Shown here: positions 45,063-54,117 of the stretch, one piece after another
How the letters are laid out: the number at the start of each line of letters is the position of its first letter
Position numbering within the stretch: the first letter of the stretch is position 1
Assembly: GCF_000711725.1 (NCBI RefSeq)
Contig: NZ_JONP01000006.1
Location: 1-64,000, forward strand
Reading direction: 5' to 3'
DNA length: 64,000 bases
From: Roseomonas aerilata DSM 19363
GTDB taxonomy: Bacteria > Pseudomonadota > Alphaproteobacteria > Acetobacterales > Acetobacteraceae
Translations under genes and position numbers: made by a program
The notes under the pieces: generated by a model
What the model was told of the DNA's origin: nothing
The model's database searches: none
Seen by the model: the letters and a program-made list of their open reading frames with translations, nothing else

Positions 45063-45076
45063 CCTCGTCGACTCCC

Positions 45077-46048
45077 TCAGTCGGCCCTGACACCCGTGCG
45101 GCGGACCACCTCCTGCCAGACTTCCCGTTCGCGCTCGATGCGGCTGGTCAAGGCGGCGCGGTCGCCCGGAAGCGGGTCGGCCTGCCGGTCCGACAGGATC
45201 CGCGCCCAGGTCGCTTCCGTCAGCACCGCCTGCAGCGCGGCTTCCAGTGCCGCGAGGATGTCCGGCGGCGTCGCGGCGGCGGCGAAGACGCCGTACCAGG
45301 GTGTGGCGTCGAAGCCCGGCACGGTCTCGGCGACGGAGGGCACTTCCGGCAGCAACGGGCTGCGCGCGGCGGAGGAGACGGCGAGCGCGCGCAGGGCCCC
45401 GGCCCGCACCTGCGGCAGGGAGGTGCCGAGCGCGTCGAAGGCGATGTCGAGGTTGCCTGCCACGAGGTCGGTCAGCATCGGCGCGCTGCCCCGGTAGGGC
45501 ACATGCGTCATCTCCGCCCCCGTCAGGCTCCGCAGCAGTTCCATGGAGAGATGGGTGAAGGAGCCGGCGCCGTTGGAACCGTAGGAGAGGCCGCCGCTGC
45601 GTTCCTTGGCGGCGGCCAGCGCCTCCGCCAGGGAACCGAAGCCCCGGGCGCGGGCGACCAGAAGGTTCGGCTGCTGCGCCAGCATCCCGAGCGGCACGAA
45701 ATCGGTATCCGGATCGTAGCCGAGCCGGGCGTAGAGGGCCTTGTTGATGGCCAGGATGCCCTGCGTGCCCACCAGAAGCGCGTGCCCGTCCGGCGCGGCC
45801 CGCGCCACCGCCTCGGCCGCCAGGTTGCCGCCGGCCCCGCCCCGGTTCTCCACGACCACGGTCTGGCCCAGGCGCGGCGTCAGCGCCTCCGCGGCCTGAC
45901 GCGCCAGGATGTCGGTCAGGCCGCCCGGCGCGAAGGGAACCACGAGGCGCACGGGGCGGTTGGGCTTCCAGGGCGGCTGCGCCCGCGATCCGCGGGCCAG
46001 GAGGGGGAATGCCGCCGCCCCGAACAGGACGCCTCGCCGCGTGGTCAT
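45077..46048 (-). CDS. Bug/TctC-family periplasmic solute receptor
   Basis: Protein of 323 residues from ATG 46048; GAGG lies 5 bases before it, and two other in-frame ATGs (46051, 46060) are slightly upstream. A signal peptide (TTRRGVLFGAAAFPLLARGSRAQ) precedes the family hallmarks RPVRLVVPFAPGGLTDILAR, VVENRGGAGGNLAAEAVARA and YDPDTDFVPLGMLAQ. Such receptors bind carboxylates and often function without nearby TctAB permeases. It lies inside the catabolic operon between the flavoprotein and the PrpD-like gene. Confidence 0.92.
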   Translation of the reverse strand: MTTRRGVLFGAAAFPLLARGSRAQPPWKPNRPVRLVVPFAPGGLTDILARQAAEALTPRLGQTVVVENRGGAGGNLAAEAVARAAPDGHALLVGTQGILAINKALYARLGYDPDTDFVPLGMLAQQPNLLVARARGFGSLAEALAAAKERSGGLSYGSNGAGSFTHLSMELLRSLTGAEMTHVPYRGSAPMLTDLVAGNLDIAFDALGTSLPQVRAGALRALAVSSAARSPLLPEVPSVAETVPGFDATPWYGVFAAAATPPDILAALEAALQAVLTEATWARILSDRQADPLPGDRAALTSRIEREREVWQEVVRRTGVRAD

Positions 46049-46100
46049 CATCGCCTCCATGCCTGGCCCGGCACCGTCGTCTCGCTTGCGGGGCCGCCCG

Positions 46101-47492
46101 TCACCGTACCGCCTCGCCCGCCGCCGTGCCGGCGATGCGGCCGAGCGCCACCGCCGTCAGCAGGCCGTTGCCGGAGAGATAGCCCGAGGCCTTGGACCCC
46201 GAGACGCCGCAGGCCGCGCCGCCTGCCGCAAAGAGATTGGGCAGGGCCCCACCATCCCGGCGCAGGACGCGCGCCGAGCTGTCTACGACCAGCCCGCCTT
46301 GGGTGTGGAACAGCGCGCCCGTGACACGGACCGCGCGGTAAGGCGACTCCAGTTGGGCAACGCCCGCGAAGTTCCGGCCGAAGCCGTCCGTGGCACCAGC
46401 TTCCTTCAGCCGGCGCAGCGCCGACAGCGTCACCGCCAGGGCGGTTTCCGGCAGGCCAGTGGCGGCGGCCAGGTCCGGCACCGTCTCGGCGGCCAGCACC
46501 GCGCCCGCCGCCTCGGCCTGGCGGAAATCCTCGAATTGCCGGGCGATGCCGGCGATGCGCGCGTCGAACACGGTCCAGGCGATGCCGTCCGGTTGCTCCA
46601 GCACCTTCGCGGCCTGCTCGGAGTAGCCGTGGCTCTCGTCGGAGAAGCGCTGGCCCTGGCGGTTCACCTGCACGCCGCCCTCGGTGATCGTGGCCCAGGT
46701 GATGAGGATGCCGGCGGGATGGGCGACCGATCCGTGCCCCTGGTGGCCGGAAAGATGCCGCGTGGCGGCGCCCAGCGCCTCGCCCCAGAGGACGGCCTCG
46801 CCCTGGTTGCCGGGATGGCCGAAATAGGTGGCCTCCGCCAGGGCGGGCACGTGCTGGCGGACAAGCTCCTTGTTGCCGCCATAGCCGTTGCAGGCCAGCA
46901 CCAGCGTGCCGCAGCCCAGCGCGTCGTCCGTGCCGTCCGGACGGCGGAGGGTCAGGCCGGTAATGCGGCCATCGGGCGCGGCGTGCAGCGCGGTCACCTG
47001 GGCGTCGCAGAGGATGTCGATTCCGGCCGCCTCCGCCGCCTCGCGCAGCCGGTCCACCAGTTCCTCGCCGGAGCGGCTGGGCAGGCCGTGCATGCGGTTC
47101 GCGGAATGGCCGGGATAGCGGAAATCGGTGATGACGGAGAAATCCAGGCCGTGCACGTCGGCCAGCCATTCCAGCGCGGGCGCGACGGCGTCGGTGACGG
47201 TCTTCACCGCCGCCGGGTCGGGCTCGCCCTCCGCCTTCGCCGCGATATCGGCGGCGAAGCGCGCGGGGTCGTCCTCGATCCCCGCCGCGCGCTGCCAGCG
47301 GGTGCCGGCGGCCGGCACCAGCCCGGCCGAGAGGGCGGTCGAGCCGCGCGGCACCGGGTCGCGCTCGAGCACCAGCACCTCGGCGCCCGCCTCCCGTGCC
47401 GCCAGGGCCGCGCAGAGGCCCGCGGCGCCGGCGCCGACCACCACCACGGGGATGGCGACCTCGTAGGCCTCGCGTGCCGGAAGGATCGTCAC
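46101..47492 (-). CDS. Fumarate-reductase-like FAD oxidoreductase
   Basis: Protein of 463 residues of the FAD_binding_2 family. The nucleotide-binding GAGAAGLCAALAAREAGAEVLVLE is near the N terminus, and SNTRxSGGG-like STALSAGLVPAAG, LACNGYGGN, and GVSGSKASGYLSGNGL near the C terminus are seen. Relatives are fumarate reductase, 3-ketosteroid dehydrogenase and tricarballylate dehydrogenase, which introduce or remove a C=C bond next to a carbonyl or carboxylate. Here it would probably desaturate a pathway intermediate. Its ATG overlaps the stop of the isochorismatase-like gene. Confidence 0.88.
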   Translation of the reverse strand: MTILPAREAYEVAIPVVVVGAGAAGLCAALAAREAGAEVLVLERDPVPRGSTALSAGLVPAAGTRWQRAAGIEDDPARFAADIAAKAEGEPDPAAVKTVTDAVAPALEWLADVHGLDFSVITDFRYPGHSANRMHGLPSRSGEELVDRLREAAEAAGIDILCDAQVTALHAAPDGRITGLTLRRPDGTDDALGCGTLVLACNGYGGNKELVRQHVPALAEATYFGHPGNQGEAVLWGEALGAATRHLSGHQGHGSVAHPAGILITWATITEGGVQVNRQGQRFSDESHGYSEQAAKVLEQPDGIAWTVFDARIAGIARQFEDFRQAEAAGAVLAAETVPDLAAATGLPETALAVTLSALRRLKEAGATDGFGRNFAGVAQLESPYRAVRVTGALFHTQGGLVVDSSARVLRRDGGALPNLFAAGGAACGVSGSKASGYLSGNGLLTAVALGRIAGTAAGEAVR

Positions 47493-48100
47493 GCGCCAAG
47501 CTCCGCCATCACCTCGGCGACCGTTGCCACCCGCGCGACGGGCCGCAGCGCCGCGATGGCCGTTTCGTGCGCCGCCCGGCCGAAGGTGGCGCAGCCGTCG
47601 GAGAGCACGGTGACGTCAATGTCCCGCACATGCGCGTCCCGCACGGTGGTGGAGACGCCGCCGTTGGTGGTGATGCCACCGACCACCAGCCGCTCGATCC
47701 CGCATTTGCGGAGCATCCATTCGAGGCGGGTCATGTAGAAGGCGGAGTAGGCGACCTTCTCGATCGGGATGTCGCTCGGACCCAGCTCCTCCACCAGTTG
47801 CTGCCCCCAGCTTCCCGGGGCGAAGTCGCCGCGGCGCAGAAAGGGGCGAAGGGTCTTCAGGTGCGGCGCGATGATCGGCTCCCCTCCCCTCCCCGGCCAG
47901 AGGGTGAAATGGGTGGAGGCGATCCAGCCGCCGGCGCGTCGCATCGCGTTTGCCAGCGGGGCCAGCCGCGCCGAAAGCGCCGCGATGTCGGGATCACCCT
48001 GCCCGCCGCGGGCATAGGCGCCTTCCGGGTGGATGAAGTCGTTCTGCAGGTCGAAGAGCAGCAGGGCCGTGTTCGCGGCGGGAATGGACGGGTGGCTCAT
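47489..48100 (-). CDS. Isochorismatase-like hydrolase lacking the catalytic cysteine
   Basis: Protein of 203 residues. D17 in LLFDLQND and K115 in IEKVAYSAF match two residues of the Asp-Lys-Cys set in cysteine hydrolases of this fold, but the cysteine position reads glycine (G148 in GGITTNGGVSTTVRDA, where TNVCV is usual). Glycine is found there in true isochorismatases, which cleave a vinyl ether by acid catalysis. So this may not be an amidase. Start ATG 48100 overlaps the hyuA stop; its own stop overlaps the flavoprotein gene. Confidence 0.85.
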   Translation of the reverse strand: MSHPSIPAANTALLLFDLQNDFIHPEGAYARGGQGDPDIAALSARLAPLANAMRRAGGWIASTHFTLWPGRGGEPIIAPHLKTLRPFLRRGDFAPGSWGQQLVEELGPSDIPIEKVAYSAFYMTRLEWMLRKCGIERLVVGGITTNGGVSTTVRDAHVRDIDVTVLSDGCATFGRAAHETAIAALRPVARVATVAEVMAELGA

Positions 48101-50157
48101 GCCGCGGCCTCGACAATGACGTTGCCCAGGTGATCCACCCGCGCGGTCAGGCCGGGGTCCACCACGGTAGTGGCGTCGGGCTGCTCCAGGATCGCGGGGC
48201 CCGGGATCACGGCACCCACCGGCAGGTCGAGCCGCGAGAGGATGGCCGTCTCGTGCCAGGCGCCGCTGAACCAGACCGGCCGCGCGCCGCGCCGCGCGCC
48301 CTCGACTGTCGTGCCGGGCTCGGGCGCCAGGCTGGCGAGGTCGAAATGCGGGCGCCGCCCCACTGCTGCCGTGCGGAGATTCACGATCCGCGCGGGCACC
48401 CCGTGCAGCAGGCGGCTGAAGCTCGCCTGATAGGCCGCCTCGAAGGCCGCGCGGATCACGGCCTCGCTCACGCCCGCCGTGCCGCCCGTGACATCCAGCG
48501 CCAGGGGCACGGAAACGGTATGCGTCTGGCCGGCATAGTGCATGTCCAGCTCGAAGAGCGTGTCGATGCGCTCGACCGGCAGCCCCGCCTCCGCGACCAC
48601 CGCCCGCACCGCTTCCGCCTCGGATACCATCAGTGCGTCGAGCGACGCGGCGTCGATGCCCTCGAGCGAGAGGTTCACCGTGCGAACCTGGTCGTGGCGG
48701 ATATCGGCTATGACGCAGCCCAGCGCCGAGTTGATGCCGGGGAAGCGCGGCACCAGCGCGGCCTTCAGCCCGACCTCTCGGATCAGCGCCCCCGCGTGCA
48801 GGGCGCCGCCACCGCCGAAGGGCACGGCGGCGAAGCGCGAGGGATCGTGGCCGCGCTCGATGGAGACGAGGCGGATCGCCTTCGCCATATGGCCGTTTGC
48901 GACCCGCAGGATCGCCTCCGCCGCCGCCATGGCGTCGAGGCCGAGGGGGGCGCCCACATGCTCGAGGATCGCGGCCTTCGCGGCCTCCACGTCCAGCCGC
49001 TTGAGCCCGCCGCCTATCGGCCGCTCCGCGTTGATGCGGCCGAGGACGACATTGGCGTCCGTCAGCGTCGGCCGCGTGTTGCCGCCGCCGTAGCAGACCG
49101 GGCCAGGGCGCGAGCCCGCGCTTTCCGGCCCCACCTGGAGGAGCCCGCCCGCATCCACCCGCGCGATGGAGCCGCCGCCGGCGCCGATCGTGGTGATTTC
49201 GATCATCGGCGTGCGGATGACGAGGCCGAAGTCGATCGTCGTCTGCGCCGCCAGCGCCGTCTCGCCGCCGACGACGAGGGAAACGTCGAAGGAGGTGCCG
49301 CCGAGGTCGCCCGTGACCACGTCGGGGTAACCCGCCGCACGCGCGATCGCCGCCGCCGCGATCACCCCCGCCGCCGGGCCGGAGAGTGCCGTCCGCACCG
49401 GCAGCTTGCGCGCCGATTCCGTGGACATGACGCCGCCGTTCGACTGCACGATGTGGAAGCGGCCGGTGAAGCCATCCCCCTTCAGCGCCGCGTCCAGCTT
49501 GCCGAGATAGGAGCCGACGACGGGCTGGAGATAGGCGTTCAGGGCCGCGGTGGAGGTGCGCTCGAACTCGCGGATCTCGGGCAGGATGGCGGAGGAGCAG
49601 GCGATGCAGTCGCCTTCCCAGACCTCCTCGGCAGCGGCTAGCGCCGCGCGCTCGTTCGCCGAATTGGCGTAGGCGTTGATGAAAACGATGGCCAGCGCTT
49701 CCGCCCCCATCTCCCGCAGGCGCCGCGCCGCGCCGCGCACGGCGTCGAGGTCCACGGGCTGGCGCACGGTGCCGTCGGCGAGCGTCCGCTCCGGCACTTC
49801 CAGCCGGAAGTCGCGGTCCACCACCGGCACGAAGTCGCCCCAAAGGCCCCAGGTCCGCAGTCGGTCGCGCCGCCGCATCTCCAGTACGTCGCGGAAGCCC
49901 GCGGTGGTGATGAGGCCGACCCTCGCGCCCTTACGCTCCAGTAGCGCGTTGGTGCCAACCGTCGTGCCGTGAACCACCGAGGCGAGATCGGCCACCGCGC
50001 CGAACTGGCGCAGGCCGTTCAGGAATCCCACCGCCTCGTCGCCGCGGTTCGAGGGCACCTTGGCTGTGCGGAAGCTGCGCGCGGCCTCGTCGTAGAGGAA
50101 GAGGTCGGTGAAGGTGCCGCCGACATCGACGCCGACGACCTTGGCGGAAGCGGTCAC
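48097..50157 (-). CDS. hyuA: Hydantoinase/oxoprolinase family protein, subunit A
   Basis: Protein of 686 residues from GTG 50157 (GTGA overlap with the hyuB stop). An earlier in-frame ATG (50511) lies far inside hyuB and is rejected. The ASKHA-type ATP site starts with VGVDVGGTFTDLFLYD, followed by VHGTTVGTNALLERKG and DVVTGDLGGTSFDVSLV. With HyuB it forms an ATP-dependent enzyme that opens hydantoin, 5-oxoproline or similar cyclic amides, or carboxylates ketones. The partner gene set here favours a ring-opening amidohydrolase, without proof. Confidence 0.93.
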   Translation of the reverse strand: MTASAKVVGVDVGGTFTDLFLYDEAARSFRTAKVPSNRGDEAVGFLNGLRQFGAVADLASVVHGTTVGTNALLERKGARVGLITTAGFRDVLEMRRRDRLRTWGLWGDFVPVVDRDFRLEVPERTLADGTVRQPVDLDAVRGAARRLREMGAEALAIVFINAYANSANERAALAAAEEVWEGDCIACSSAILPEIREFERTSTAALNAYLQPVVGSYLGKLDAALKGDGFTGRFHIVQSNGGVMSTESARKLPVRTALSGPAAGVIAAAAIARAAGYPDVVTGDLGGTSFDVSLVVGGETALAAQTTIDFGLVIRTPMIEITTIGAGGGSIARVDAGGLLQVGPESAGSRPGPVCYGGGNTRPTLTDANVVLGRINAERPIGGGLKRLDVEAAKAAILEHVGAPLGLDAMAAAEAILRVANGHMAKAIRLVSIERGHDPSRFAAVPFGGGGALHAGALIREVGLKAALVPRFPGINSALGCVIADIRHDQVRTVNLSLEGIDAASLDALMVSEAEAVRAVVAEAGLPVERIDTLFELDMHYAGQTHTVSVPLALDVTGGTAGVSEAVIRAAFEAAYQASFSRLLHGVPARIVNLRTAAVGRRPHFDLASLAPEPGTTVEGARRGARPVWFSGAWHETAILSRLDLPVGAVIPGPAILEQPDATTVVDPGLTARVDHLGNVIVEAAA

Positions 50158-51797
50158 TTCGCGGCACTCACATAGCCCAGCCGCACGTCGCGCGCGGCCG
50201 CGGCCGGATCGCGCGCGGCTGGGTCGCCCCAGCCGCCGCCGCCAGGCGTTTCCAGCCGCACCCGCTGCCCGGCCTCCAGGCGGATATCCGTAACCTTCGA
50301 GACCATCGGCGGGTTCCGCGGCCCCTCCGGCGTGTCGTAGGTGAAGCGGTTCCGCGCGGCCTCTCCGCCGCCGCCCACGCCGAAGGGCGCGACTTTGCCG
50401 CGTTCGCCAAGAAGGGACACGGAGGCCGGCACCAGCGCCTCGACCTCGTAGACCGCGCCCAGCCCGCCGCGATGCATGCCGGTGCCGGCGGAGTCCGGCC
50501 GCAGCGCCCACTGCGTGAACATCACGGGATAGGCGGCCTCCAGGATCTCCACCGGCGGGATGGTGGCGGTGGAGATGGGATTGTTCGCGTGGTTCAGCCC
50601 GTCGCTCTCCGGGTTGCCGCCAAGGCCGCCGCCGAAGAAGGAGAACATGACGAAGCGCGAGCCATCCTGCCGGTGCCCGGCGATGGAGAGCGCGTTGATC
50701 GTGCCGAAGGGCGCGGCGGTGGCGCGGGCAGGATCGGCCTTCGCCAGCGCGCCGAAGATCACGCCGATCAGACGCAGCACCGTTTCCGTGTAGCCCGCCA
50801 TCGGATGCGGCGCGCCCGCACCGAGCAAGGTGGTACCGGGCACCACGAAGCGGATCGGCCGCAGGCAGCCCGCATTTGCCGGCACCTCGGTGAACACATG
50901 CTTCAGCGCGACATAGCAGCCCGCGATGGTCGTGGCGCGGCTGATGCTCACCGGCCCTTGCGCGGGCGGGGAGGAGCGGGAGAAGTCGAGCACCATCTCC
51001 TCCCCAGCGATGGTGAGGTCGAGCGCGATGGTCAGCACCTCGTCCGTTATGCCGTCGTTGTCCAGCACGTCCTCAAAGGTGTAGGTGCCATCGGGAAGGC
51101 TCGTGATCGAGGCACGCATCAGCGCCTCCGCCCGCGCGGAGAAGGCGGCGAAGGCGCCCTGCACCAGTTCCTCCCCGTGCTCGTCGACGAGTGCGTTGAG
51201 GCGCCGCTCGCCGAGGTCGAGCGCGTTGATCTGGCCGTTCAGGTCGCCCCAGTTAGAGGCGGGCACGCGGGAGTTCGCAGCCAGAATGTCCACGATATCC
51301 GAGTTCAGCACCCCATCCCGCATCAGCCGCACGGGCGGCAGGCGAAAGCCCTCCTGGAAGCTCTCCGTCGCCTTCGGGTTGTAGCCGCCGGGCACGTTGC
51401 CGCCGACATCGAGCCAGTGGCCCACGCTCGCGATCCAGCAGAACAGCTCGCCCTTGCGGAAGACCGGCCGCACCAGGCGGAAATCATTCAGGTGCGTGCC
51501 GCCCTCATAGGGGTCGTTGAACAGAAAGGTGTCGCCAGGGCGCAGGTCACCGTCGCGCGCGACCTTGTCGATCACCACCTTCACCGCGAAGGCCATGGCG
51601 CCGACGAATATCGGCAACCCGCTGGTGCCCTGCACCAGCGTTTCGCCGGTGGTCGCGTGGTACAGCCCGTGGCAGGCGTCCTTCGCCTCGGCGATGATGG
51701 GGTTGAAGGCGGAGCGGAAGAGGGTGGCGTCCATCTCGTCCGCGATGCCCTCCAGCCGCCCCTTGAGGATGGCAAGCGTGACGGGATCCGGCGTCAT
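50154..51797 (-). CDS. hyuB: Hydantoinase/oxoprolinase family protein, subunit B
   Basis: Protein of 547 residues starting with DPVTLAILKGRLEGIADEMDATLFRSAFNPIIAEAKDACHGLYH, the usual HyuB beginning, with DTFLFNDPYEGGTHLNDF and a glycine-rich C-terminal RVRLETPGGGGWGDP. It is the second component of the ATP-dependent ring-opening enzyme. ATG 51797 overlaps the lyase stop. Confidence 0.94.
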   Translation of the reverse strand: MTPDPVTLAILKGRLEGIADEMDATLFRSAFNPIIAEAKDACHGLYHATTGETLVQGTSGLPIFVGAMAFAVKVVIDKVARDGDLRPGDTFLFNDPYEGGTHLNDFRLVRPVFRKGELFCWIASVGHWLDVGGNVPGGYNPKATESFQEGFRLPPVRLMRDGVLNSDIVDILAANSRVPASNWGDLNGQINALDLGERRLNALVDEHGEELVQGAFAAFSARAEALMRASITSLPDGTYTFEDVLDNDGITDEVLTIALDLTIAGEEMVLDFSRSSPPAQGPVSISRATTIAGCYVALKHVFTEVPANAGCLRPIRFVVPGTTLLGAGAPHPMAGYTETVLRLIGVIFGALAKADPARATAAPFGTINALSIAGHRQDGSRFVMFSFFGGGLGGNPESDGLNHANNPISTATIPPVEILEAAYPVMFTQWALRPDSAGTGMHRGGLGAVYEVEALVPASVSLLGERGKVAPFGVGGGGEAARNRFTYDTPEGPRNPPMVSKVTDIRLEAGQRVRLETPGGGGWGDPAARDPAAAARDVRLGYVSAAK

Positions 51798-52666
51798 TCC
51801 GCGCCCTCCTCGTAGCGGCGCCCGAGCTCCAGCATCTCCGGCGTGCCGATGAGCGCGTTCAGGCCGCCAAAGTCGAACATGCGGTCGGCGAATGGCTTGT
51901 TTGAACCGTGCGCGGCCAGCGAACGGTAGTAGTCCTGTGCCGTGCGGGCGACGGCGCGCACGATGCCGCCGGGGAAGATCACCAGCCGGAAGCCCATCCG
52001 GCCCAGTTCCTCCCCGGTCGAGATCGGCGTATCCCCGCCCTCCACCATGTTCGCCATCAGGGGGCAGGTGCCGCCGAGCGCGGCCACGATGCCCTCCATC
52101 TGCGCGCGGTCGCGCGGCGCCTCCACGAAGAGCACGTCTGCGCCCGCCTCGGCGTAGCGGGCGGCGCGCTCCAGCGCGGCCTCGAAGCCCTCCACCGCCA
52201 CCGCGTCGGTGCGGGCGATGACGAGGGTCTCCTCACTCGCGCGCGCATCCACGGCGGCGTGGATCTTTCCCACCATCTCACCCGTCGTGACGAGCGACTT
52301 GCCCTGAAGATGGCCGCAGCGCTTCGGCAGCGTCTGGTCTTCGAGTTGCAGCGCGTTCGCGCCGGCGCGCTCGAAGAGGCGCAGGGTGCGCTGCACGTTA
52401 AGCGCGTTGCCGTGGCCATTATCCGCATCGACGACGAGCGGGATGCCCACGCGGTCGCGAATCAGCGAGACCACCTCCGCCACCTCGGTCATCGAGACGA
52501 GGCCGATATCCGGCCGCCCGAGCCGTGTGTAGGCGATGGCCGCGCCGGAGACATAGGCCGCCTCGAACCCCGCCGCCTCGGCCAGGCTCGCGGTCAGCGC
52601 GTCGTAAACGCCGGGTGCGGTCACGGGCCGCGGCTCGGCCAGGCGGCGCTTCAGGGATGGGATCAT
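51794..52666 (-). CDS. PEP mutase/isocitrate lyase superfamily lyase
   Basis: Protein of 290 residues. The Mg site is in VDADNGHGNA (D80, D82), and the lid loop KRCGH (115-119) keeps the catalytic cysteine (C117) of the lyases methylisocitrate lyase and 2,3-dimethylmalate lyase. It would cleave a 2-hydroxy-dicarboxylate or tricarboxylate, giving pyruvate, glyoxylate or oxaloacetate plus a smaller acid. It lies between livF and hyuB with 7 bases or an overlap, so it is part of the catabolic operon. Exact substrate unknown; oxaloacetate decarboxylase is an alternative. Confidence 0.87.
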   Translation of the reverse strand: MIPSLKRRLAEPRPVTAPGVYDALTASLAEAAGFEAAYVSGAAIAYTRLGRPDIGLVSMTEVAEVVSLIRDRVGIPLVVDADNGHGNALNVQRTLRLFERAGANALQLEDQTLPKRCGHLQGKSLVTTGEMVGKIHAAVDARASEETLVIARTDAVAVEGFEAALERAARYAEAGADVLFVEAPRDRAQMEGIVAALGGTCPLMANMVEGGDTPISTGEELGRMGFRLVIFPGGIVRAVARTAQDYYRSLAAHGSNKPFADRMFDFGGLNALIGTPEMLELGRRYEEGAE

Positions 52667-52673
52667 AGCGTCC

Positions 52674-53375
52674 TCACAGGCCGAGGTAGACCCGGCGCAA
52701 TTGGGGATCGTCGCGCAACTCGGCGGCGGGGCCGCTCATCGCGAAGATCCCGTTCTCCAGGATGAAGCCGCGCGAGGCGATCCCGAGGGACTGCACCACG
52801 TTCTGCTCCACCAGCAGGATCGGCAGGCCCGAGGCGTTCAGGCGGAGGATGAGCGAGAACATCTCCTCCACCAGCAGGGGCGAGAGGCCGAGGGAGGGCT
52901 CGTCGAGGATCAGCAGGCGCGGCTCGGCCATCATGCCGCGGCCGATCGCCAGCATCTGCTGCTCCCCGCCCGAGAGGGTGCCCGCCATCTGGCGTGTCCG
53001 CTCCCGCAGCCGGGGGAAGGTGTCGAACACGCGCTCCAGGTTCATGCGCCTGTTCGCGCGGCCGCGGCGGTAGGAGCCGAGTTCCAGGTTCTCGCGCACG
53101 CTCATGTTGGGGAAGATGCGCCGCCCCTCCGGCACGTGGATCAACCCGGCCTCGACGATGGCGTCCGGCCCCGCGCCGTCCAGCCGCCGGCCATCGAAGT
53201 GGATCTCGCCCGCGCGCGCTGGCAGCACGCCGGAGAGCACCTTGTTGAGCGTCGTCTTGCCCACACCGTTGGCGCCGAGCACCGCCACGATCTCGCCGGC
53301 GGAGACCGCCATGTCGAGACCGCGAAGCACCTCCACCTGGCCATAGCCCGCGCGAAGTCCCTTGACCTCAAGCAT
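52674..53375 (-). CDS. livF: Second Liv-type ABC ATPase (LivF)
   Basis: Protein of 233 residues from ATG 53375, which overlaps the livG end. Walker A GANGVGKTT, VPEGRRIFPNMSVRENL, signature LSGGEQQM and Walker B LILDEPSLG. It is part of the second complete Liv importer in the window. Confidence 0.93.
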   Translation of the reverse strand: MLEVKGLRAGYGQVEVLRGLDMAVSAGEIVAVLGANGVGKTTLNKVLSGVLPARAGEIHFDGRRLDGAGPDAIVEAGLIHVPEGRRIFPNMSVRENLELGSYRRGRANRRMNLERVFDTFPRLRERTRQMAGTLSGGEQQMLAIGRGMMAEPRLLILDEPSLGLSPLLVEEMFSLILRLNASGLPILLVEQNVVQSLGIASRGFILENGIFAMSGPAAELRDDPQLRRVYLGL

Positions 53376-54117
53376 GGGCGGACCCCGCCGCGATACGCGC
53401 CGCCGCACCGTGGCCGAGATAGGCTTCGATCACCCGTGGATCGGCCGTCACCACCTGCGGCGGCCCCGACGCGATCATCCGCCCGCCCGCCAGCACGTGG
53501 ACGTGGTCGCAGAGGTTCATCACCGCTTGCATCACGTGCTCGATCATCAGGATCGCTACGCCGCGCTCCCGGATGGTGCGGATCACGGGAATGATGTCCC
53601 GCACCTCCGAGGGATTGAGCCCGGCCAGTACCTCGTCCAGCAGGAGCAGGCGCGGCTCGGTCGCCAACGCGCGGGCGAGTTCCAGCCGCTTCCGTCCCGC
53701 GACCGTCAGCGCGGCAGCCTGGGCGTCGAGCATCGGCCCAAGGCCTACCTCCTCCGCCACCGCCTCGGCGCTGCGGATCGCGTCCCGTCGCGCGGGGTGG
53801 CGAAGATAGGCGCCGACCGCGATGTTCTCCCGCACCGTAAGGCCCGCAAAGGGCTGGACGATCTGGAAGGTGCGGGCCATGCCGCGCACAGCGCGCCGGT
53901 GCGGCGGTTCCGCCGTCACGTCCGCTCCCGCGAAGTCGACGCGCCCCGCGCTGGGCGTGAGGAAGCCGGAGAGAAGGGCGAAGAGCGTCGTCTTCCCTGC
54001 CCCGTTCGGCCCGATAAGCCCGATGAGCCCGCCCTCCGGCACCTCAAGCGAGGCGCCATCCACCGCCAGCAGCCCGCCGAAGCGGCGGGAAAGGCTCTCG
54101 GCGCGCATCAGGCTCAT
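53368..54117 (-). CDS. livG: Second Liv-type ABC ATPase (LivG)
   Basis: Protein of 249 residues with Walker A GPNGAGKTT, RTFQIVQPFAGLTVRENI and Walker B LLLDEVLAG. Where the canonical LSGG signature is expected it reads LTVAGRKRLELARAL, a common Liv-type variant. Overlaps livM by 4 bases. Confidence 0.93.
   Translation of the reverse strand: MSLMRAESLSRRFGGLLAVDGASLEVPEGGLIGLIGPNGAGKTTLFALLSGFLTPSAGRVDFAGADVTAEPPHRRAVRGMARTFQIVQPFAGLTVRENIAVGAYLRHPARRDAIRSAEAVAEEVGLGPMLDAQAAALTVAGRKRLELARALATEPRLLLLDEVLAGLNPSEVRDIIPVIRTIRERGVAILMIEHVMQAVMNLCDHVHVLAGGRMIASGPPQVVTADPRVIEAYLGHGAAARIAAGSAHA

Noticed and set aside
50158-50511. HyuA start at an upstream ATG inside hyuB
   Set aside because: The extra residues lie antisense-free but inside the hyuB coding frame; the GTG at 50157 immediately precedes the conserved ATP-site strand and makes the usual 4-base overlap.
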